A DNA stretch of 60,913 nt from a virus, in the IMG/VR virus record IMGVR_UViG_3300024282_000001, positions 1 through 60,913 of that record. One strand, written 5' to 3'. Numbering within the stretch: the first letter of the stretch is position 1; the number at the start of each line of letters is the position of its first letter. The notes beneath the pieces were generated by a model. It worked only from the letters and a program-made list of their open reading frames with translations. It was not told where the DNA came from and did not search any database. This document shows, in pieces, positions 1-8,630 of this stretch. A program made the position numbers and the translations under genes.

Positions 1-61
1 TACCGAATATTAGCTATAACAGTAATATGTGGTTGTAATTTGTTGTACTAGAAAGAACAAA

Positions 62-865
62 ATGAACCCAATCAGAAAAGCCGTAGATGACATTAAGTTC
101 GTCATCCCAAGACAAATATTGGAAACTGTCTTTGTAAAGAATGGTTTCAACTACAGAAATACCCCAGTAAACATCGATGAGCAAATAATAAATGCAGTCA
201 TAAGACCACGAGTGCTTGTTGATTGTAATTTAATCGGTGGAGCACAGGTCATGGTGTCTCTTGCCGGACTTGAGCAAGAGCGAGTTAATAACTATACTGT
301 TGTAATTCGAATACCAAAAGAAAGAACACAAGGCAGAAGTATAGTTAGTGCACTAAACCTAACATACGCAGATCCAGGTTACGCGGAAGCCATCGGTCCA
401 AATACTGTTCTAAACGGTGGAGACATGATGAATCTGGCAAGAGGATTATTTAATTCCTCCACCAACATGCCGTCGATTTCAACAGCTAGCGTACAGATCA
501 TTGGTGAGAACGTGATCATGATACGCGATGCAAATCATCTTCCAGGCACCGTATACCTGAGATGCATGATTGCTAACGATGCCGAGATGAATCACCTACA
601 AGTTAGAGCATATCGTCATTTTAGTAAAGCTTGTGAGTACGCTGTTAAAGCTTATATCTATAATGAATATGTTATCCAAATGGGCCAGGCAGAACTATAT
701 GGTGGCCAAGAGTTGGGAGTTTTCAAAGAAATCATCAGCCAATACAGTGATGCGAATGAACTTTATGAAACATATAAGGTTGAGAAGCTTCAGAAGGTAT
801 TGTTGATGAATGATCGAGAAAGCTTTAGTCGTGCAATAAACTCCATGATTCCTAATCACATCTAA
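62..865 (+). CDS. Conserved phage protein, possibly virion structural (267 aa)
   Basis: I do not recognise a named family. The protein is a mixed alpha/beta chain with no membrane segment. It has a central beta-rich part (NNYTVVIRIPKER) and a helical C-terminal third rich in Tyr and Glu. Its style is like the conserved virion proteins of phiKZ-type phages, but that is inference. The reading frame is open from an ATG at 29. I prefer the ATG at 62 (MNPIRKAVDDIKF) because the intervening Cys-rich stretch looks non-coding and an AGAAAG purine run lies just upstream. It is a single-gene unit that ends directly against a strong hairpin. Confidence 0.6.
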   Translation: MNPIRKAVDDIKFVIPRQILETVFVKNGFNYRNTPVNIDEQIINAVIRPRVLVDCNLIGGAQVMVSLAGLEQERVNNYTVVIRIPKERTQGRSIVSALNLTYADPGYAEAIGPNTVLNGGDMMNLARGLFNSSTNMPSISTASVQIIGENVIMIRDANHLPGTVYLRCMIANDAEMNHLQVRAYRHFSKACEYAVKAYIYNEYVIQMGQAELYGGQELGVFKEIISQYSDANELYETYKVEKLQKVLLMNDRESFSRAINSMIPNHI

Positions 866-896
866 ATAAATGGAGAGACAGTGTCTCTCCATTTAT
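866..896. terminator. Perfect-stem hairpin, likely terminator
   Basis: A 14-bp perfect stem (ATAAATGGAGAGAC and its complement) with a 3-nt loop starts at the base after the stop codon. It ends in TTTATGC, the edge sequence shared with many other hairpins of this window. Confidence 0.75.
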
Positions 897-905
897 GCGG
901 CATAA

Positions 906-927
906 GGGGAGATGTTTCCATCTCCCC
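906..927. terminator. Second hairpin, tandem with the first
   Basis: A 9-bp G/C-rich stem (GGGGAGATG and complement) with a TTTC loop lies 9 bp after the first hairpin. There is no U-tract, only CAAAT. Confidence 0.6.
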
Positions 928-1095
928 CAAATACCGTTTAAAGACGGAACGCTTTGTCAACTTACACATTTGGGATGCATTGTCCATCCTTGTACCAACT
1001 AGGTAAAGGTAATGCTCTCAGTAGTGATTGTGAAGTGTTAAGTCGTTCCTGACTTTTAACACAACATATTGTAAAAAATATTTATTTACCAGAAC
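928..1095. other. Gene-free stretch with small hairpins
   Basis: I see no credible gene. The stretch has three weak stem-loops: CCGT/ACGG near 934-947, GGATG/CATCC near 972-990, and a longer one near 1037-1063 with GTGTTAA pairing to TTAACAC. It cannot be folded into a tRNA cloverleaf. It could be an untranslated RNA or a leftover 3' region. Nothing decides this from sequence. Confidence 0.3.
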
Positions 1096-1129
1096 ATACA
1101 TACGAGAAGGACTTCCTTCTCGTATGTAT
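1096..1129. terminator. Long bidirectional hairpin
   Basis: A 16-bp perfect stem (ATACATACGAGAAGGA and complement) closes on CT. It lies 13 bp beyond the stop of the minus-strand gene ending at 1143 and would stop that transcript. Confidence 0.75.
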
Positions 1130-1142
1130 TATTCAATCAAGA

Positions 1143-1943
1143 TTAAGCAACGTCATCCGTGCGCTCGTTCTCAGTGCTTGGAGTTTCTTGTTGTTCAGTT
1201 TTATCGTCATCCTCAGAAGGAATAGATTCCACTTCTACTTTCTTAAACGCACCGTGTTTCATGGGAATCTTAATTTCAATCATGTGGCTTTGAGTTTGAG
1301 TATGTCCCAAGCACAGCTTGATCATGCGAATTCCGTTTTCAGGCGCATCGTTGTTATCACTAGGAAAACTGCAAGCGTAGATGAAGATGTGATTCTTGTT
1401 TTGCTCGATGAATTCCCAAATCTTCTTAAACAGATCAATCGGGGAAACATTCAAACCAACAACATGATGGAATTGAGCAAGATGATCCACATCATCGACA
1501 GTGGAGAAAAACTGACGCAGCATTTCGTAGGAAATATTCAAACCATTGCTAGAGTGGTTACGAGCATTTTCCTTTAGCTTCTGAGGTGTATTGATGATGG
1601 AAACCAAAATTCCATTTTTATTGGATAGAGTTTCAAACAATCGATAATTCTTACGGTCTTCCGTAAAGATAAGATTGGCAATATAGTTTAGCTTAACTTC
1701 AGCATTTTGCTGAATGAATTCCATGATGGATCGAGCACCATCAATCATTCGACGGAAAGCAAACGGGTAGCAGTTCGTTACATTCTTGCGAACAAAAGCC
1801 AATTCAGAATGGCTAAAGTCGAAATGATTTGTATCGATATAGAAATTATTAGCTACCGTTGACTTAGGAACTTGAGAAACACCTTTCTGAAAAGGCTTAC
1901 GAGTCTTTTGGTGTTCGTTCTTAAATGCAGCGGGTTTATTCAT
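1143..1943 (-). CDS. Unknown protein with basic head and acidic tail (266 aa)
   Basis: I recognise no family. The first 30 residues are basic and low-complexity (KNEHQKTRKPFQKG). The middle 190 residues look folded, with alternating helix and strand. The last 25 are strongly acidic (SEDDDKTEQQETPSTENERTDD). A compact core with an acidic C-terminal tail is seen in single-stranded DNA-binding proteins of bacteria and T4, but no OB-fold signature is visible, so this is only a suggestion. The gene stands alone, is divergent from the 183-aa gene, and shares with it a short intergenic inverted repeat. Confidence 0.75.
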   Translation of the reverse strand: MNKPAAFKNEHQKTRKPFQKGVSQVPKSTVANNFYIDTNHFDFSHSELAFVRKNVTNCYPFAFRRMIDGARSIMEFIQQNAEVKLNYIANLIFTEDRKNYRLFETLSNKNGILVSIINTPQKLKENARNHSSNGLNISYEMLRQFFSTVDDVDHLAQFHHVVGLNVSPIDLFKKIWEFIEQNKNHIFIYACSFPSDNNDAPENGIRMIKLCLGHTQTQSHMIEIKIPMKHGAFKKVEVESIPSEDDDKTEQQETPSTENERTDDVA

Positions 1944-1964
1944 TTGGATTTCCTTTAGTAGTTT

Positions 1965-1993
1965 TCGATTTATAAGAAATTATCATAAATCGA
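1965..1993. promoter_or_regulatory. Inverted repeat in divergent promoter region
   Basis: TCGATTTAT (1965-1973) is repeated in inverted form as ATAAATCGA (1985-1993), with an 11-nt AT-rich spacer. The right arm touches the ATG of the plus-strand gene. It could be a paired operator or two facing promoter elements. On RNA it would fold just before the start codon. Confidence 0.45.
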
Positions 1994-2545
1994 ATGAGTG
2001 AACTTTCGCAAACTATTTGTAACATGAGTGAAAAAATGACAAATCAAAACAAACACTTAGGCAGCGTGCTTAGAAACGTAGCTTTAGAATCTGTTGACGA
2101 CAAACCAAAAGTAATTGTTAGCTCACTGGGTTCTTTGGTTACTCAAGCTCTGAATGTCGCTTATGATAAAAAAGCAGAAACAACTGAAAAGACAGATGAG
2201 CAAGTTTTGCAAGATAAAGTAGCCACTGAATCGCAAGCTATTGACCATCAACTGGCATTGGTTAAACAATCAAACTCTGAACAACCTAGTGATGTTGTTT
2301 ATTACCAATACAATCCAGTAATAGGAACAGCTAGCTCTGAACAACCCAGTGCTTCATCAGTCATGAATCAATTATCAGCTGTTGATGAAGATTTGGTTCC
2401 TAAAGAAATAATCTACTACGTCGACGGTACTGAAACAGGGCTGGTGGGTGACGCATCACCTACTCCTGGTGGTTATTCTAAAGATGAGTTAAAAACACTC
2501 GCAGTAGAATCTATCTCGGTTATCGTTAAGCTTAAGAAGAATTAA
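1994..2545 (+). CDS. Possible processed head protein, acidic, low-complexity (183 aa)
   Basis: The sequence has NVALES at residues 28-33. This A-L-E site resembles the S/A/G-x-E sites cut by phiKZ-type prohead protease. A second A-V-E lies near the C terminus (LAVESIS). The same (S/A)-L-E-S string occurs in three of the other putative head proteins here. The middle is Ser/Gln/Glu-rich, probably disordered, with two copies of a SEQPS segment about 20 residues apart that arose from a short DNA duplication (about 2274 and 2334). No catalytic motif is visible. The role as an internal head protein is inference from the site only. Confidence 0.65.
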   Translation: MSELSQTICNMSEKMTNQNKHLGSVLRNVALESVDDKPKVIVSSLGSLVTQALNVAYDKKAETTEKTDEQVLQDKVATESQAIDHQLALVKQSNSEQPSDVVYYQYNPVIGTASSEQPSASSVMNQLSAVDEDLVPKEIIYYVDGTETGLVGDASPTPGGYSKDELKTLAVESISVIVKLKKN

Positions 2546-2874
2546 GGCATATGTGGGGTTAATCCCCACTATGTCTTTAAAAAAATCAAGCTTTTCCTTG
2601 ATAAAGTATTTTTTTACAATTTCAAGTTATGGTAGGAGAGTATTTTATACTATTAAAGATATTACTATAGTAATATCTTTAATATAGTAATATAAAAAAT
2701 AATGAGATTGTTCCAATCTCATTAGATAGTATAAATAAATAAAATTATACATACAAAAGACTCTTCGGTCTTTTGTAAAAGAAAATAAAAAATTAGAAAA
2801 ATAAAAAGCTTATGAAAAAAGCTTTTTATGCTGTCTTTAGCTAAATGTTGTGTTATAGGACAGTTACTGTCCTA
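2546..2874. repeat. Array of seven consecutive hairpins, no gene
   Basis: This 330-bp AT-rich stretch carries seven separate stem-loops. They are: 2546-2575 (GGCATA/TATGTC plus GTGGGG/CCCCAC); 2585-2602 (ATCAAG/CTTGAT); 2651-2684, a 34-bp perfect palindrome centred on TATA; 2700-2724 (11 bp, 3-nt loop); 2752-2777 (10 bp, TCTTCG loop); 2801-2829 (11 bp); and 2856-2874 (8 bp, TTA loop). The first is the expected terminator of the gene before it. The others have no gene between them. The set could be tandem terminators, an RNA made of stem-loops, or an origin-like element. Confidence 0.7.
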
Positions 2875-2900
2875 ACCAATAATCTACTGAAATCAAGAAC

Positions 2901-4154
2901 ATGAGTGAAAACATAAAATCTACATTCGATAGAGTATGTTCTGGATTACAGATCAATAACCACTTGATTACGAATTTAAACAAAATTGTTACCGAATTCG
3001 TAAATAAGAACAAACAACACATAGAGTTCTTTGGCGGCAACCTCACCGGCGTTCACGTCGTGCGATTTTTGCCGGCCGACAAAGATAAGTGGTTTAATCT
3101 GATTCTAGAATGTGACGAAGAATATCTGCGTGAAAACTTGCACGCACTACCTACAGTTAACCCAGAATTCAATGTTTCTAGCGATCCACTGAATCTATCG
3201 GTTGCTTGGATAATTCACAAATTATCCCGTGACCCAAAAATGAAATATGAAGATAAAAGACAAGGCATGATAAACGCATTGTTATATCTTCAATTTAAAT
3301 TTTTAACCAGTAGATTAGCAAGACATTTCAAATATCCTGCCGATGTTGAAATTGCGGAAGCAACTTACGCTGCACTATCTAAGAAATTTGCCATCAAAGA
3401 ACACCAGACATGGTTAGGTGTTTTAAAAGCAAGAGCTGAGGACATCATATCCAACACCAGCATTCATTACGATGCGATTCATTCCATGGATGATGATCAT
3501 AAAGTGATCGTTATGATTAATGATATCCAGGGTAGAATTCGGGATATGCTTAAAAATATTTATGCAGTATTTTTAAGAATACATAGCGAGGGTACCAGAA
3601 TTGCTACCACCAGCAATACCCTGGAGCACGATGGTGTTGAGGTACTCAAAGATAAATCCAAAGGATTGATGGTCTATACCAACTACATCAAGAGTGTGGC
3701 TGGCGATCCCAATAGTTTCATTAAATCTGAATTGGTTAAAATCATTGAGAACATTTGTCCTAATGCTCCTCCTAAACAAATCAACATCAGTTTGAAATAC
3801 ATTTCCAAAAACTATTCTGGAAAACCAACTGACGAAATCAATCAGCTGTTAGAAGCAACAATGCTTCATAGTTTCTCTTATTTATCAGAGAACAAGAATA
3901 CTTTGTCTAACAACATTGATTTACCAGGTATTTTGATTAGATTAAGAGGGATATACACTTCCTCTAGATCAAGTGATCCTGAGTTATTAGAATTAAGAGA
4001 ACTCGCTGAAAAAATAATCAGAAGAGCAATAGAGACCAAGACAGACAGCGTTGTTGCTAGCGTTAGAACTGCTGTATTGCTCTATATTGTTGCCAGAGCA
4101 TACACCATGCGGTATTATTCAAATATAACGCCAACCAGCATAATGGCGAGGTGA
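2901..4154 (+). CDS. Unknown, mostly helical protein (417 aa)
   Basis: I do not recognise it. The chain is almost wholly alpha-helical, with no signal peptide, membrane segment or nucleotide-binding loop. A short beta segment near residues 45-70 (NLTGVHVVRFLPADKDKW) is followed by long amphipathic helices. It is preceded by the hairpin array and followed, 4 bp later, by the 137-aa gene with an overlapping ribosome-binding region (GAGGTG), so the two are probably co-translated. Its place before the terminase suggests a phage-conserved role, but no function can be read from it. Confidence 0.75.
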   Translation: MSENIKSTFDRVCSGLQINNHLITNLNKIVTEFVNKNKQHIEFFGGNLTGVHVVRFLPADKDKWFNLILECDEEYLRENLHALPTVNPEFNVSSDPLNLSVAWIIHKLSRDPKMKYEDKRQGMINALLYLQFKFLTSRLARHFKYPADVEIAEATYAALSKKFAIKEHQTWLGVLKARAEDIISNTSIHYDAIHSMDDDHKVIVMINDIQGRIRDMLKNIYAVFLRIHSEGTRIATTSNTLEHDGVEVLKDKSKGLMVYTNYIKSVAGDPNSFIKSELVKIIENICPNAPPKQINISLKYISKNYSGKPTDEINQLLEATMLHSFSYLSENKNTLSNNIDLPGILIRLRGIYTSSRSSDPELLELRELAEKIIRRAIETKTDSVVASVRTAVLLYIVARAYTMRYYSNITPTSIMAR

Positions 4155-4158
4155 TAAA

Positions 4159-4572
4159 ATGAATAATACAAGAACAGCTCTTGGAATCAAAGACGTTATT
4201 TCTTTCTTTGTGGGTGTTATTTTTGAAGCCATAAGAGGGCCGTGTAATTTAGTTGAAATCAAATCAGATATTGATGCAATTGAGTCTTTGATTGGTTTCT
4301 GTCATCACGGCTATCGGGTTCAAATTCACTGTAAGGAAATAAAATATCAATGTAAGTATAAACGTTGGTATATACCTAACAGAATTAGAAGCATTTATTC
4401 AGTTTACGCTGATGTTTCGGATAATGCTCCTGAGAGTTTAAAAACATTCTGTAAGGAAGAGAAACATTTTCCAAAACTACTAATGAGTTGGATGCCTTCC
4501 AGTAATCAAAGAGAAGCGGCTATACGAGGATATTTGGATATTCTAATAGCCAAGACTAAGAAAATTAAATAA
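4159..4572 (+). CDS. Unknown small protein (137 aa)
   Basis: No family is recognised. An N-terminal hydrophobic patch (DVISFFVGVIFEAI) is probably a buried helix or a weak membrane contact. The central part is rich in Cys, His and aromatic residues (GFCHHGYRVQIHC, KYQCKYKRWYIP), but the spacing does not make a clear zinc site. The tail is basic. It is the last gene of a two-gene unit with the 417-aa protein and ends against a shared convergent hairpin. Confidence 0.65.
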   Translation: MNNTRTALGIKDVISFFVGVIFEAIRGPCNLVEIKSDIDAIESLIGFCHHGYRVQIHCKEIKYQCKYKRWYIPNRIRSIYSVYADVSDNAPESLKTFCKEEKHFPKLLMSWMPSSNQREAAIRGYLDILIAKTKKIK

Positions 4573-4574
4573 CA

Positions 4575-4606
4575 GCATAAAGAGGGGGAATTCCCCCTCT
4601 TTATGC
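4575..4606. terminator. 32-bp perfect palindrome between convergent genes
   Basis: GCATAAAGAGGGGG, then AATT, then the exact complement. It is two bases from each of the two convergent stop codons, so it serves both strands. It belongs to the repeated palindrome family described in the findings. Confidence 0.85.
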
Positions 4607-4607
4607 C

Positions 4608-6791
4608 CTATCGGTGTATGAACACTCCATGACTTTGCATGCTTTGAATGTTTTGATTCCAAGAATCGACTCTAGATCCTCGATTCTCTCTTCTTTTTTC
4701 CTTAGCTCTTCTGATCATTTCGTCAACAGATATTAATTCACCTTCTTCACGAACGATCAGGTTGGATAAGGATCTCATTTCTTGTTCGTATTTTAGAATT
4801 AAGAAATCATCTCGACACTTACTCATTAGAGTCGAGACTTCTTCTAGTCTATTACGATATTCTGCTTGAAGAGCTTTAAATCTTTCTGCTTCAGCATCGT
4901 AAGGCTCATTGATGTTTGTTCTAGAAAGAATGGTCTTTGAATCAATCCCGTAGTGGGAAAGATTCTTACCCTGCGTTATCATCCAGATACACAGCAACCA
5001 TCCAACAACCATGTCATCATGCTCACCATCTTGGTGATCTATCCGACCATTCTTAGTGATTAGTCCAGCTATCTGATCTATGATTGATTTGTCATGAACT
5101 CTATCGGCTGCGCTCTTAGCAGCAATGTTAAGAGAAGTAGAATACAATTGCGTTCTACTCATCGCACCAGATCCGCTTGTCGAATAACCAAACGTCTTTT
5201 TATATTTAACCAAAGTGTTAAAGTTGCGACGACTCATAGGTTGTCTTATTTCAGAGAACCTCTCAGGCTGTTCGTCAGCATTTTGAACGCATGTGTTAAA
5301 TAATCTCTTGAACGGATCTATGCCTAATTTTGGTAATTCTACAAGCAAGTAATCGATCAACATTGTTCCTGTTGATCTATTTTCAATGATTGCTGTTAAA
5401 TTAACAAATCTGAACATCAAAGAAACAATCCACATTGCAAAATGAATTAGGTTTGTTTCATTAAATGTTCCGCAAGCAATGACTTCTAATGTTTCAACGT
5501 CCATGATAACCATGGATATATCGTCATTACCACAAGCTTCACTAGTGTCCATACCCATGATGTATTTGCTGGACGCCATTCTGGCAGGAATATCGTTCTC
5601 AGGAATATACCATCGAATAACATATCCATTTTGACCAGATATTTCGGTGTACTCCACATCTCTGACACTGCTTGTTATTTTTTCAAGTATGTGTACTGGT
5701 AATGGGTGGGATTGACTACCTGAAGTCCATAAATTGAAGAAGTCTCGATTAGCATCGTCACCACTCTGAGTTGAGTCTTGTAGTTTTCTTAACAACCATT
5801 CGTCAGTTTTACCTAATTGACGATGATTGAACGTCAGATTAACTCTAAGTACTCTGTTTCTAGAGTTAGTCTTTATGACATTTTCAAGATGTTCTAAGTT
5901 TCTACAATCAAAGAACTTCTCATCCCAAATAGCTGATTCACTGACAAGACCATATGCGTATCTACCGTCTCTATCGTCTTTTTTACCCGCAGTAGTTGTG
6001 AGTATGGTTCCATAATGCGCACCTTCTGCTTTTGATTTATCAACAGCGGCACCCATCGCAGCCAACGCTGCTGGTAGAGCAATCGAGATGTGTGGAATGA
6101 ATGGTAACTCGTCAATGTGGAATATACTGGTAGTTAGACCACGACCGAGTTTAATAGCGTCTTTAGGAGATGTTCTGGGTACGTGAGTGGTGTATCTATT
6201 ACCCAATCTCTCAGTAGTCATTTCTTCCGTATTATTGGCATCCTTAGGAGTGAATTGCCTAAGATACGGAGGAAGCTCGGATCTGATATCTTTCAATCTT
6301 AGAATGTTCGCTCTTCTAAGATTGTCGTCCTTAGTCAATAGGTTTATTTTGGTATTCAAACAACCAATGTCCATGAGGTAGACCATCAACGTATCTGTGC
6401 TGAATGATTTACCAGTTTGACGAGGTTGAATTAGAGTGTACGTGATGTGATTGAAGAATAACCAAGCAGAAGCTATGTTACCTCTGTTTGCTTCAAAGTA
6501 AGTTCCTTCTGAACCACCGATTGCTGGTACCCTTATGACTTCTCTCAAGTAATACCAATAATTGAGTCTGCACTCAGTTGCAATCATCAATCTCATTTCA
6601 CGACTGAGATTCGGATCGTGTGGATCAACACCTTGTAATTTAGGATTAATAAGAGCCAGGATGAATGCGTGATTTCTAACACCCATTGATCTATAGACAC
6701 TTGCTAATCTAACAAAACTTTTGTTTTTTGTTTGTGTATCTATTATTGCGTTTGGGTATTTAGCCCAATCTTCGGCAAAAAGTATGGTCAT
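4608..6791 (-). CDS. terL: Large terminase subunit (727 aa)
   Basis: This is the DNA-packaging motor ATPase and headful nuclease. The N-terminal ATPase has a Walker A at residues 121-129 (IQPRQTGKS), a Walker B at 222-228 (SIFHIDE, acidic pair D227/E228) and a coupling motif at 263-270 (ILTTTAGK). The C-terminal RNase H-fold nuclease has acidic residues D415 (YIMGMDTSEA), E470 (AIIENRSTG) and D592/D593 (HDDMVVG). The length is close to that of phiKZ gp25. A coiled, charged C-terminal tail (about 620-700) follows the nuclease. Downstream-to-upstream order with the next three structural genes and the sheath matches phiKZ gp25-gp29. No small subunit is identified. Confidence 0.95.
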   Translation of the reverse strand: MTILFAEDWAKYPNAIIDTQTKNKSFVRLASVYRSMGVRNHAFILALINPKLQGVDPHDPNLSREMRLMIATECRLNYWYYLREVIRVPAIGGSEGTYFEANRGNIASAWLFFNHITYTLIQPRQTGKSFSTDTLMVYLMDIGCLNTKINLLTKDDNLRRANILRLKDIRSELPPYLRQFTPKDANNTEEMTTERLGNRYTTHVPRTSPKDAIKLGRGLTTSIFHIDELPFIPHISIALPAALAAMGAAVDKSKAEGAHYGTILTTTAGKKDDRDGRYAYGLVSESAIWDEKFFDCRNLEHLENVIKTNSRNRVLRVNLTFNHRQLGKTDEWLLRKLQDSTQSGDDANRDFFNLWTSGSQSHPLPVHILEKITSSVRDVEYTEISGQNGYVIRWYIPENDIPARMASSKYIMGMDTSEACGNDDISMVIMDVETLEVIACGTFNETNLIHFAMWIVSLMFRFVNLTAIIENRSTGTMLIDYLLVELPKLGIDPFKRLFNTCVQNADEQPERFSEIRQPMSRRNFNTLVKYKKTFGYSTSGSGAMSRTQLYSTSLNIAAKSAADRVHDKSIIDQIAGLITKNGRIDHQDGEHDDMVVGWLLCIWMITQGKNLSHYGIDSKTILSRTNINEPYDAEAERFKALQAEYRNRLEEVSTLMSKCRDDFLILKYEQEMRSLSNLIVREEGELISVDEMIRRAKEKRRENRGSRVDSWNQNIQSMQSHGVFIHR

Positions 6792-6862
6792 TTTTTCAAT
6801 AACCCCTTTCTGGATTAGTGAATACGTTTTAACATAGTAATATAGGAAAATGTATTAAAGAG

Positions 6863-6890
6863 CATAAAGAGGGGAGTTCCCCTCTTTATG
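6863..6890. terminator. Hairpin of the CATAAAGAGGGG family
   Basis: A 12-bp stem (CATAAAGAGGGG and complement) with an AGTT loop lies 4 bp after the stop of the 563-aa gene, upstream of terL on the same strand. It therefore separates two co-directional genes. This implies that terL has its own promoter between 6792 and 6862, or that read-through occurs. Confidence 0.8.
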
Positions 6891-6894
6891 TTGA

Positions 6895-8586
6895 TTATGA
6901 TTGATATATCGGCATTGCTGCGATAGATAATTGTAAATCTGAATCCGGAGTCTTACGGATAAACTTTATAAAGACAGTGCCGTTGACATTCAAACCATTA
7001 CCAACAACAAGATCTTGATTCCATTGAGAAATCGGGAATTCAAGTTCTTGAACACCGACTTTAATCTTAAAGTGAGTAGGTGTTGGAGGTACTTGTTCTT
7101 TGGTTTGGTCGGTTATAGGTAAGGTTCGTAGATACAATCTCTCGAGCCATTCGGTTTGTGTGGCTGCTCCCGTATCAACTCTCAAGTTAAAGAAATTAGA
7201 ATTGATAACGGTTAGGACTGCATTGTTATCCACACCAAATGGTGGTGTTTGACCTGGCTCGTAAGCAATCGTCCAATTGGTATCTCTTTCAGTACCTTGA
7301 TTCCAAAGAATCAGATCGAATCTTTGAACGTGTCTGTAGTTCTTGAATAAACCATTGACGTTCTTCAAATTGATGGCTACTGTCAGTTGCTGGTTAACAC
7401 CATAACCAATCGGATTAAATGCCGGTGAGTTAGCACCCCATTCGACTAAACCGGTAACAGAATAAACAGTCTGTCTATCTCCGTTATACAGATACCATTC
7501 CAGACGATATCCGTCTACAGCGTTTTGCCATACTGGGAAACCAAACAGCTTAACTGAGTAACTACCATCAGTTTGCATGGTTTTGATTTTGTATTGTTTA
7601 GTGATGTACTTTTCTTCACCGATTACTGCACCCACTGCTGACTCAGTATTGGAAAGCTTATAGCGTAAAACAATATCTAATTGCTGATTAACAACAGTCG
7701 GGACATAATTACTCATCCCCAGTACTGTGAACTTATTACCGTCTACAGGCAGCTTACTAACTTGACCGTCAGAGTAATGAACAACCCCCACAAGACCTAT
7801 TGAGTCAATTAGAGCATTAAGAGGTAGTTGAAGTAGTCTAGGATCGCTTTCGCTTAGGAATGGTGATTCCAGACTTATACCTGTTATGTATCTGAGTGAC
7901 GAATTAGCTTGTCTGATGAAAGCTGTATTTTCAACAAGAAGCTGTCTCTTACTTACGATGTGTCCTGTACTTGAATAAAATACAGCAGTGACTACTTCAC
8001 CGTCTTCAAGATCACTTGTGGTGTAACAAGTAGGAACGCTTTTGATTGAACGATTGATGATTGTTGAATCATTTGCGTTTATTTCAAGAGGAATTGAATT
8101 ACTCAATAAAGTACCAACGTTATCATAGTACGCACTGATAACGTTCGCTTCATTGGTAAGATCTGCTCCGTGATAAATCTTACAAGTCGTTGTTAGTGTG
8201 CCGTTAACTTTCAGTCTACCATCAACAGTAAGTGTATACGGCATGGTGCTCTTATCGATGTAGATTCGATAAGTATCACTCTGAGTTCCTGGTCCGACGC
8301 CTAATAAAAGATCATCGTCTTCAAACAAACCATCAGTCTTAACAGTTTGCTTTTCAACCAGAGTTGGTACAAGAGTTCCGGGATCGATGGACTGAACTTC
8401 GTAGAAAACCAACAGGTCCTTATCAACGACCATGTCGTTTACTTTAGGGACGTATTTGTTTTCTCCAGGACCGCCAAGATAAATCTCATGCAGTCCCCAT
8501 ATGTGGAAGCTAGCATTTGGATTATAAATAGGCGTCTTACCGTCAGTACCAACGATACCAGAGGTATCAATAGGGTTTGTTGGCAT
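6895..8586 (-). CDS. Virion structural protein, phiKZ gp26-like position (563 aa)
   Basis: This is a beta-rich protein with repeated strand-turn patterns (YSVTGLVEWG, LRYKLSN, FKIKVGVQELEF), typical of tail, neck or fibre-like virion proteins. There is no coiled coil, membrane segment or enzyme motif. A Pro/Gly-rich start (MPTNPIDTSGIVGTDGKTPIYNP) resembles other phage attachment proteins. It lies between TerL and the 870-aa protein in the order found in phiKZ (gp25, 26, 27, 28, 29). Assignment to the virion rests on composition and gene order. It is bounded by a hairpin on each side, so it may be a single-gene transcript. Confidence 0.7.
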   Translation of the reverse strand: MPTNPIDTSGIVGTDGKTPIYNPNASFHIWGLHEIYLGGPGENKYVPKVNDMVVDKDLLVFYEVQSIDPGTLVPTLVEKQTVKTDGLFEDDDLLLGVGPGTQSDTYRIYIDKSTMPYTLTVDGRLKVNGTLTTTCKIYHGADLTNEANVISAYYDNVGTLLSNSIPLEINANDSTIINRSIKSVPTCYTTSDLEDGEVVTAVFYSSTGHIVSKRQLLVENTAFIRQANSSLRYITGISLESPFLSESDPRLLQLPLNALIDSIGLVGVVHYSDGQVSKLPVDGNKFTVLGMSNYVPTVVNQQLDIVLRYKLSNTESAVGAVIGEEKYITKQYKIKTMQTDGSYSVKLFGFPVWQNAVDGYRLEWYLYNGDRQTVYSVTGLVEWGANSPAFNPIGYGVNQQLTVAINLKNVNGLFKNYRHVQRFDLILWNQGTERDTNWTIAYEPGQTPPFGVDNNAVLTVINSNFFNLRVDTGAATQTEWLERLYLRTLPITDQTKEQVPPTPTHFKIKVGVQELEFPISQWNQDLVVGNGLNVNGTVFIKFIRKTPDSDLQLSIAAMPIYQS

Positions 8587-8601
8587 TATTGTTTCTCCAA
8601 T

Positions 8602-8626
8602 TAGCTAGGGGTAAGACCCCTAGCTA
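8602..8626. terminator. Hairpin between structural genes
   Basis: An 11-bp perfect stem (TAGCTAGGGGT and complement) with an AAG loop lies 4 bp after the stop of the 870-aa gene and 15 bp before the ATG of the next gene. It therefore overlaps the leader of the 563-aa gene. Confidence 0.7.
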
Positions 8627-8630
8627 TTTA

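Noticed and set aside
928-1095. Possible tRNA or known small RNA
   Set aside because: The arms do not form a cloverleaf, there is no matching anticodon stem or acceptor end, and the hairpins are weak.
1188-1577. 129-aa plus-strand frame opposite the 266-aa gene
   Set aside because: It lies wholly within the antisense of a better frame and has no start signal.
2546-2874. CRISPR array
   Set aside because: The hairpins differ in sequence and there are no equal repeats or regular spacers.
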